In this document: piece after piece, positions 56,999 through 64,000 of the stretch
Layout: every line of letters begins with the position of its first letter
Numbering within the stretch: the stretch's first letter is position 1
Assembly (NCBI RefSeq): GCF_001540865.1
Contig: NC_033629.1
Coordinates: 7,951,512-8,015,511 of the forward strand
DNA length: 64,000 nucleotides
Source of the DNA: Ananas comosus
Taxonomy: Eukaryota > Streptophyta > Magnoliopsida > Poales > Bromeliaceae
Direction: 5' to 3'
Notes under the pieces: model-generated
What the model was told of the DNA's origin: nothing
What the model saw: the letters and a program-made list of their open reading frames with translations, nothing else
Databases searched by the model: none
Position numbers and translations under genes: made by a program

Positions 56999-59745
56999 TG
57001 TCACACCCCGTGACCCGGCATGGGCCCGCCCGGTGTGTGCCTAGACCCGCCATATGCCTCCACATATAAGGCGTCTACAACAAAAGCGATAAATAACTCA
57101 TGATACAAACATCTAGAGATATCAGAGCGAGTATACAACTAAGTTCTAACAACAAGTAGAGTCGAAAGAGAACTAAACCACTAAAACATAGAGTAAACTA
57201 ATACATCATAAATCTCAAGATACAAAATAGGGTGGTCTCTATAACTAGACACAAAACTCTCACAACCTCTCCAAAAAAAAACAAAAGAGAGGTAAACCAC
57301 CTATCACCAAGTCCCTCGATGGCTAACTCGAGACGAAACCTTTCCCGCGATTCCGAGCCTCTCCCGAAGTGGAAGGCTCTGAAAGAAAACATAAAACAGA
57401 GGGCGTGAGAACTATAATTTATAGTTCCCAGTGGGCAATTACTGACCTTAGCAAAATGCACTACTAGGCCCAAATCAAAAGCAGATATGGATAACCGAAA
57501 TTAACTGCGGTAAATAAAGCATATAGTAAAATGCTATTCTACTATGCCATAAGTAATCGGGATATCAACATGGAGTACATCTACTCTACATGATCCAAAT
57601 ATGCCAATGCATAGCAATTATGTTCTACCATGACTACCAAGTATACTATGATGCAACAGGTAATACTATGAAGTATACTATATGTCCCAAAATCCAACAC
57701 ATATCTAGTATGTACTATCATGGCAATTAAGGGTGCTACAATTCCCAATGTCAACTGAATCCAACTACGATATACAATCAAGTAGTGTTTATCACTTGTT
57801 GTTTACTGTTTTAGTCAATGTCCACATGACATGTCACTACTTTAAGGTTCCAATCTTGTAAGACCCGCCCGTAGGCTGTTTGGACTGAAGACCCACCCGT
57901 AGGCTGTCTGTCCTGCGCTGTGCCTAATGGCCCCGTGGTAGTCAACATCCCCACTCTAGGATTGAGCCTCCCCCACGGCATCCCACCTCGGCGCCCAATC
58001 CCGCACGAGCGAGCATGTGTCGCGATGGCTATCTCCGGAGTGCCGGCTTGTGGAGAGCGACCCTCACAAGCATGTGCGAATGAGCATAATTGGCAAGCAA
58101 GCATATAAGTCCGTCTCCAATCCCAAGTCATTATGTCTAAAACATGGAATGTAGCATATGTCTCAGTGGCCTGTCACTATGTCATCATGTATAAAACATG
58201 AAAATACTCACTAGCAAGCCATAGGTCTAGTCTATACCTCAAGTGAAGGTTTACTAAGTTCACTATGTCCAATACCTCTTTATAGCATTATCTCACTATG
58301 TCCAAAAACATTCCAAACTTAATGCCGCTTTATGACATTAGCTTACTAAATCCATCTCTAGTCCAAGCCTAATGCCGCTTTATGATATTAGCTTACAATG
58401 TACATACACTCTAGCCTATGTCACTCAATGACAACATGTCCAACCATGCCAAGCATGCGTTCTAAGTCCAAAAGTATAATCTACATGTCATATGCACTAC
58501 ATGCAACATGATCTCAATCAAATGTAAGAATGCTAACCATATGCAAGGTTCCAAATATGAACAGTTCTCTACTACATAGGGGTCCAATGTACTTTATACA
58601 TAACATGCACATATTAAACATTATAAAACTCTCAAACATTCTATCCAGTAAGAATATGCATATATTTTCATTTTACGAAAAGTAAAAACCATCATAGGTA
58701 TGATTTATCCCATTTTGGTGAGGCCAAACCCACCGAGAGTTCCACCCGGCCTTCGTTTGCGCTGACGAAGGTGCCCACAAGCTTCCTAACTCCCTAAAGG
58801 TTAAAGTAGGAGCGATACACGAACGTTACGAACAACGAATAGGTTAAACATTAACCAACTCAAGAAAAGGGTAATATCTCACCTAAGTGTAGAAAATCCC
58901 TCTCAAGCCCCAAATGGGAGCTAAAACCCTTCCAATCCAACCTAAAGAAAGGTTCTAAACCGATCAATCGAGCTCCAAAAGTCCTAGGTCAAAAATCCCA
59001 AAAATAAACCCTAAATCCTCATTTCTAGGGCTACAACAAGAAGACCATCAAAACACAAATCAAGAGGAGAGAATAAGCTTCTAACCTCTTGAGAAGCCTG
59101 AAACCAAGCTCAAAGTCCACTAGGTATAGAGATCTTCCTCCAAACAAGCCTCAAACCCAAGATCCAAGCTTCAACAATGGTGGAAAATGCTCTAGAAGAC
59201 AAAAGAGAGCAAAAACCAGATAAAAATAAAAAAAAAGAAAGATCAAATCTATGGAGAGGTAAAGAAGACTCACTCACCTTGTTTCCTCTGAGTTCTAGGC
59301 TCAGAAAACCAAAGGGGAGGCGTGGGTGGTAATATAGAAGGCCACAATCGCAAAAACACCCTTAGAGTTCAAACCTTTCAGATTATGCCAAAGTATACCG
59401 GTACACGGGAAAGTGTACCGGTACAAAATCCTGTACACGCAAACCCGAGGCTCGGGTTGGCAGGAAACAGTCTTCTGTACCGGTAAAACCATCAAAGTGT
59501 ACCGGTACAAAATGTGTTCCGGTACAACCATCAAGGCTGTACCGCTACACAGCCCTGCTGAGGCTAATATGAGATCAAACCAAAAATCCCTCTTTTGGGT
59601 TTTGGTGCAATGTTTTAAACCACAAATCTCGGGATACGAGCCATAGGTCGGAACACTGTCGACGACCCTCCAGAATATCTGAAAAAACTCGGAACACAGA
59701 TCAAACACTCGAACCTTGCCATTTGCGAAAGTCCAGTGTGTTACA
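56999..59745 (-). repeat. Element Z 5' LTR
   Basis: Matches 41819-44519 nearly throughout. It has about 105 extra bases (about 57948-58053, Pro-rich-looking CCCCAC... sequence) that the other LTR lacks. It carries its own palindrome cluster at 59394-59549. Confidence 0.9.
59394..59549. promoter_or_regulatory. TGTACCGGTACA palindrome cluster, Z 5' LTR
   Basis: Copies at 59394, 59414, 59476, 59498, 59515 and 59538, in the same order as in the 3' LTR. Three have one changed base (for example TGTACCGCTACA at 59538). Confidence 0.85.
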
Positions 59746-60350
59746 CCACTCATTGTTTAGAACGGACGGCGAATGTGTGGTGGAAGCGGATCAAGCGGGA
59801 TCGGTCTTCCGACCTTCCGTCGATGTCGTGGGAGGAGTTTCAGGGTACTTCCCCGATAGCGAGAAAAGGAAGCTTCAGGATCTGTTCAGGAAGCTGAGGC
59901 AGGGTAACTGCTCAGTGGGAGACTATGAGCGGGAGTTCTCACATATCATCAACTTCGTCCCTGACGTGGTGCGAGATGATAGGGACTGAGCCGACTCGTT
60001 CGAGTGAGGAGTTCGGCCAGATATTTATAGGGCGGTTCACATTCTCAAGCTTACTACCTTCTCATAGGTGTTAGATCGGGCGTTGTGGGCGGAGCATGGT
60101 AATGCCTACATTCGTAAGGAGCGAGAGGCGTCCGAGAAGGATAGGGGTAAGAAGCGTGCCCCTGATGGTTCGGGAGGTCAATTGAGGTCGAGGAAACCTC
60201 CGAAGTACCCGCGAACATAGTTCAAAGGTTGTGGGAATCGGCGGTGTGTCATTTGTGGCGGTGATCATGACCCGAACCGTTGCAAGCAGAAGGAGGGGAG
60301 ATGCTACACTTGTCGCCAGGTGGGACACATGAGTCGTTACTGTCCGGTGA
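59746..60350 (+). pseudogene. Element Y gag, right piece
   Basis: Starts at the CCACT duplication and reads VWWKRIKRDRSSDLPSM, then YFPDSEKRKLQDLFRKLRQG and SVGDYEREFSHIIN, with stops at about 59987, 60005 and 60065. The zinc-binding end follows (CVICGGDHDPNRC, CYTCRQVGHMSRYC). A TAG at 60218-60220 occupies the same alignment position as the TAG at 39594 in element X. Confidence 0.87.
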
Positions 60351-61246
60351 GGACCTCGCCTGCCTCGTCGATTAGATCAGCTCCGGCGACACCGGGCTAT
60401 TATGGAGGAGCTCCACCTGCTGCTGTATCTGCTGGACACGCTATGGCGCCACGTCAGCCTGAGGTGACCCGGTTGGCTCCGAGCGGACGGGTATTTGCCA
60501 CTCAAGCCGAGGAACCTGCTGAGGCCGAGGAGCGCAACGTCGTGGCAGGTATGATTTTAGTTAACGGAGTTCACTCCAGAGCTATGTTTGATACAGATGC
60601 TACGCATCCATTCATCAGTAGACCATTTGCTGAGATGCATGGCATAGAGGTTCAATCGAGCAAGAGTACTTGGCGGGTTGAAGCCCCCGAGTGTGCGTTT
60701 ATTATTCAGAAGGAGTGTTTGGCGTGTCCGGTGCAAGTAGGCGACTGGATTATGCCGACATGTTTGTTGGTGCTCAAGAGATTGAAGGATTTTGACCTGA
60801 TACTGGGCATGAACTGGCTCTCGAAGTACTATGCGTCTATCGACTGCAAGAGCAGGGTTATTACCGTTCGTGAGTCAGGACAGGAGGAGTTTACTTATCG
60901 AGCTTGCCAGAGCTCGTGCTTCGCCATTACGGTTTTGGCGTCTAGGGCGAGGAAGCTAGTTAGAAGAGGTTGCGCGGCATATTTGGCGACCGTTATGGAG
61001 GTTGATCGGGAGACTCCAGCACTTGAGAGTATGTCCGTGGTTCGGGAGTTTCCGAATGTGTTTCCCGCGGAGTTACCGGGGATATCGCCAGATCGGGAGA
61101 TCGAGTTCGTTATAGACTTGGTTTCCAGGACTGCGCCGATATCGAAGGCTCCATATCATATGGCACCGGCTGAATTGAAAGAGTTGAGGGCTCAGTTGCA
61201 AGATCTCCTCGACAAGGATTTTATCAAGCTAAGTGTATCACCATAG
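60350..61246 (+). pseudogene. Element Y pol, protease and start of RT
   Basis: This stretch is open (from about 60320). It has a Pro/Ala-rich linker, then the protease with AMFDTDATHPFIS at about 60581-60620, where Asp stands in place of the Gly of the usual DTG active site. A retropepsin-like fold follows (ILGMNWLSKYYASIDC), then VVREFPNVFPAELPGISPDREIEF and the first RT motif up to [12 protein letters not shown] ends it at 61244. Protease activity is unlikely. Confidence 0.88.
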
Positions 61247-62649
61247 GGAGCCCCGGTTTTATTTGTGTGAAAAAAGGATGGATCTTTCGACTCTGCGTGG
61301 ATTACCGCAAGTTGAACAAGGTCACTATCAAGAACAAGTACCCGTTACCCCATATCGACGACTTGTTTGATCAGTTGCAAGGATCGCGAGTATACTTGAA
61401 GATAGATCTTCAGTCTGGCTACCATCAGTTAAAAATAAGGTCGGAGAATGTGCAAAAGACCGCGTTTCGCACGCGGTATGGACACTACGAGTTCACGGTC
61501 ATGCTGTTCGGGCTTACCAAAGCCCCGGCATCATTCATGGATTTGATGAACCGTATGTTCAAGGCTTATTTAGATCAATTTGTCGTGGTCTTCATAGACG
61601 ACATCTTGGTCTACTCCCGTAGTGACGAGGAGCACACGGAGCATTTGAGGCTTGTGCTACAAGTCCTTCGGGAGGAGAAGCTTTATGCGAGGTTGAAGAA
61701 ATGTGACTTTTGGCTCCGAGAAGTTGCATTTCTAGGGCATGTCATTTCCAAGGGAGGAATTTCTGTTGACCCAAGGAAAGTTGAGGCGATCCGGGATTGG
61801 CCTCGCCCGACTAGTGTGACGGAGGTTCGTAGCTTCGTGGGCTTAGCGGGCTATTTTAGACGGTTCGTGGAGGGATTCTCGAAGATAGTTATTCCACTTA
61901 TCCGTCTAACGCAGAAGGGCACCAAGTTCATTTGGGGCGACGAGTGCGATCGGAGTTTCAAGGAGTTGAAGGAAATATTGACTTCGACTCCGGTGCTCCC
62001 CATACGGGTGCAAGGTGAGGACTTTGTGGTTTATAGCGATGCATCATAGCTGGGTTTGGGGTGTGTTCTAATGCAGGGTGGGAAGGTGATCGCTTATATG
62101 TCCCGTCAATTAAAAAGCTACGAAAAGAACTATCCTATCGATGATTTGGAGTTGGCCGCAGTGATCTTTGCGTTGAAGCTGTGGAGGCACTACTTGTACG
62201 GTGCGCATTGCGAGATATACAAGGACCACAAAAGTCTAAAGTACCTGTTTACGCAGAAAGAGCTCAATATGAGGTAGCGGCGGTCGTTGGAGTTATTAAA
62301 GGATTATGATATTACTATCCTTTACCACCCCGGGAAAGCTAATGTGGTAGCGGATGCACTTAGTAGGAAATCGACAAAGAACCTCGCGTTGTTGATCACG
62401 AATCAAGTGCCTTTGTGGAAAGAAATGAGGCGAATGAATCTTGAGGTTGTGGCTCTGGAGGTTCCGTCTATGCTTACAGCTCTCGTTGTCCAACCGACCT
62501 TGTTAGAGAAGATCAGGGGTTTGCAATCTGCGGACCCGAATTTCCAAAAGGTACGGCGCGACATCGAGCGTGGGCGTGGCAGCGATTTTAGCATACATAC
62601 GGATGGTGCGCTTCGATACCGGAACCGGTGGTGTGTGCCGGAAAATTAG
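61247..62649 (+). pseudogene. Element Y pol, RT and RNase H
   Basis: After two stops (61244, 61268 region) the RT reads [48 protein letters not shown] and the catalytic [11 protein letters not shown] at about 61585-61617, then [15 protein letters not shown]. RNase H follows with VVYSDAS, a stop at 62047, [39 protein letters not shown], another stop at 62275, and YHPGKANVVADALSR. All core residues can be seen, but four stops prevent translation. Confidence 0.92.
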
Positions 62650-63905
62650 GAAGTCCGAAAATTGGTTTTCCAGGAAGCGCATCAGTTTTCCTATAGTGTC
62701 CACCCGGGCGGCACCGAGATGTATCAAGACATGAGGTTACTCTATTGGTGGCCGGGAATGAAAGCTGATATTGGACGCTATGTGGCGCAATGTCTTGTTT
62801 GCCAACAAGTTAAGGCGGAGCGCCGGTTTCTAGCAGAAAAGCTTCAAAGTCTACCTATTCCCGTTTGGAAATGGGAGGATATTGTTATGGACTTCGTGGT
62901 CGGATTGCCCCGTTCGTCGGGTGGCCACGATGTGATTTGGGTAGTGGTGTACCGTTTGTCGAAGTCGGCGCATTTTCTACCGATCCACACTATTTGGTAT
63001 ATCTTGATGGAGTGGTGAGGTTGCACGGGGTTCCGAAGTCGATCGTGTCGGATCGAGATCCCTGGTTTACTTCACACTTTTGGAGGAGCTTGCAGGAGGC
63101 ACTTGGCACACGGCTCGAGTTTAGCACCGCTTTTCATGCTCAAACCGACAGGCAATCAGAGAGAACCATTCAGGTTTTGGAGGATATGTTGTGGGCGTGT
63201 GTCATTAACTACAAGGGTAGTTGGAGTAGTTACTTGCCGATGGCAGAGTTCGCCTACAACAATAGTTATCAAGCTAGTATAGAGATGGCACCGTTCGAGG
63301 CTCTCTACGGGGAAAAGTGTCGATCTCCTATACATTGGAGTGACGTAGGCGAACGGGCGATGTTAGGTCCCCATGTTTTGCGCGAAGCGGAGGAGAAAGT
63401 TCACCTCGCTCGCCGACGGTTGTTAATAGCGCAATCGAGGCAAAAGAGCTATGCAAATAAGCGCCAGCGAGATTTGGAGTTCGCGGTTGGTGGCTGCGTC
63501 TTCTTAACGGTTTCATCTATGAGAGGTGTAAGAGGGTTTGGAGTAAGGGGAAAGTTAAGTTCCCGATACATTGGACCTTATGAGGTGTTAGAGTGGATTG
63601 GAGCAGTGGCATACCGACTTGCATTGCCGTCGAAGCTTGCGGATGTTCATAACGCGTTTCACGTCTCCAACCTTCACAAGTATATTCATGATCCCGAGCA
63701 TGCTCTATTGTTTGACCCACCGGAACTTCAAGAAGACATGAACTATGAGGAGTTCCATGTATCTATTCTTGCTTGAGAAGTACGAAAGTTAAGAAACCGC
63801 GAGATTCCTTACATCAAAGTTCAGTGGAGCAATCATGACGATCGCGAAGCCACGTGGGAACTTAAGGACGTGATGAAGGAACACCATCCTCATTTCTTCA
63901 AAGAG
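62650..63905 (+). pseudogene. Element Y pol, integrase and chromodomain-like tail
   Basis: Zinc-binding remnant (HPGGTEMYQDMRLLYWWPGM, CLVCQQVKAE), then the core with VMDFVVGLPRS, and after a deletion and frame change near 62985 IVSDRDPWFTSHFW, the TDRQSERTIQVLED segment with the catalytic Glu, and EFAYNNSYQAS. The C-terminal part reads KLSSRYIGPYEVLEWIG and NAFHVSNLHKYI. After a TGA at 63774 a chromodomain-like tail (REIPYIKVQWSNHDDREATW) ends near 63914. This tail targets integration in chromoviruses. Confidence 0.9.
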
Positions 63906-63939
63906 TTGAGTTGAGGTATGAATTGTATTTAAATTAAGT

Positions 63940-63977
63940 TAGTTTCGAGGACGAAACTCTTGTTAGGGGGGGAGGAT
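63940..63977 (+). promoter_or_regulatory. Element Y hairpin and polypurine tract
   Basis: AGTTTCGAGGACGAAACT is a perfect hairpin as in X. The purine tract at 63966-63977 (AGGGGGGGAGGA) touches TGTAAG. Confidence 0.88.
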
Positions 63978-64000
63978 GTAAGATATTGAATCCCCGTCGT
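63978..64000 (+). repeat. Element Y 3' LTR, first bases
   Basis: TGTAAGATATTG begins the LTR; the window ends 23 bases later. It does not match the X LTR start beyond TGTAAG. Confidence 0.75.

Larger units (their letters stand above)
41819..59745 (-). mobile_element. Element Z: gag-only Ty3/gypsy retrotransposon inserted in Y
   Basis: Minus strand. LTRs of about 2.7 kb lie at 41819-44519 and 56999-59745, and the insertion is flanked by CCACT. Read on the minus strand: 5' LTR (59745-56999), primer site (56990-56978), gag N-terminus (56680-56354), then after element S the remaining gag (48253-47130), a non-coding spacer (47130-44533) and the polypurine tract next to the 3' LTR. No pol is present. 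Without S and one GTGCC the element is about 9.8 kb. Confidence 0.9.
59746..63977 (+). mobile_element. Element Y: chromovirus-like Ty3/gypsy, right part
   Basis: Continues from 41818 after Z. It holds gag, protease, RT, RNase H, integrase and a chromodomain-like C-terminus in order, then a hairpin, a polypurine tract and the start of the 3' LTR at 63978. It is decayed: stops in gag and pol, one deletion in the integrase, and an altered protease site. The tail (REIPYIKVQWSNHDDREATW) points to the Tekay/Del group of chromoviruses. The rest of the 3' LTR is beyond the window. Confidence 0.88.

Overview
This is nuclear DNA from a flowering plant, most likely a monocot; pineapple or a relative would fit, but that guess is weak. 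The window is almost entirely mobile DNA. No ordinary single-copy host gene could be recognised. The clues are plant retroelement families (L1-type LINE, Ty1/copia and Ty3/gypsy elements primed by initiator tRNA-Met), CACTA, PIF/Harbinger and MITE DNA transposons, and an inserted chloroplast atpF-atpH-atpI fragment.

Left part (1-21.6 kb). Foldback MITEs in TA/GA microsatellites (1-2566) are followed by a minus-strand, full-length but decayed L1 LINE (2581-8749) with 14-bp target duplications. Next come a Tourist-like MITE (9653-10622), a 166-bp tandem repeat, a single N, and a chloroplast insert (11039-12907) with an undamaged atpH frame. A large PIF/Harbinger element (13079-20296) follows. 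Both of its genes, a Myb/SANT-like protein and a DDE transposase, read through after simple intron removal, so it may be recently or still active.

Middle part (21.6-35.2 kb). A decayed Ty1/copia element (21606-27948) carries in its 5' LTR a MITE that itself holds a small CACTA element. A MITE cluster in TA repeats (29.2-31.3 kb) and a badly eroded Ty3/gypsy (Tat-like) pol relic (33.4-35.2 kb) come next.

Right part (35.2-64 kb) is a nest of LTR retrotransposons. Element X (about 35.2-41.7 kb, plus strand) is a gag-only Ty3/gypsy element whose 3' LTR is broken and fused to the gag of element Y. Y (plus strand, 41738-41818 and 59746 to the window end) is a chromovirus-like Ty3/gypsy element with protease, RT, RNase H, integrase and a chromodomain-like tail, all decayed. 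Y's gag was split by element Z (41819-59745, minus strand, duplication CCACT), another gag-only gypsy element. Z's gag was in turn split by element S (48259-56353, plus strand, duplication GTGCC). S is a young Sirevirus-like copia element with an intact 677-codon gag and an intact 482-codon accessory ORF, but no pol. Order of events: Y, then Z, then S.

The most interesting signals are: (i) a palindromic TGTACCGGTACA module shared by the LTRs of S (copia) and Z (gypsy), which should have no recent common LTR; (ii) S, a gag-plus-accessory-ORF element without pol; (iii) X and Z, both cut at the gag/protease boundary and sharing a conserved non-coding spacer; (iv) the apparently complete Harbinger element; and (v) MITE families that sit in TA microsatellites.
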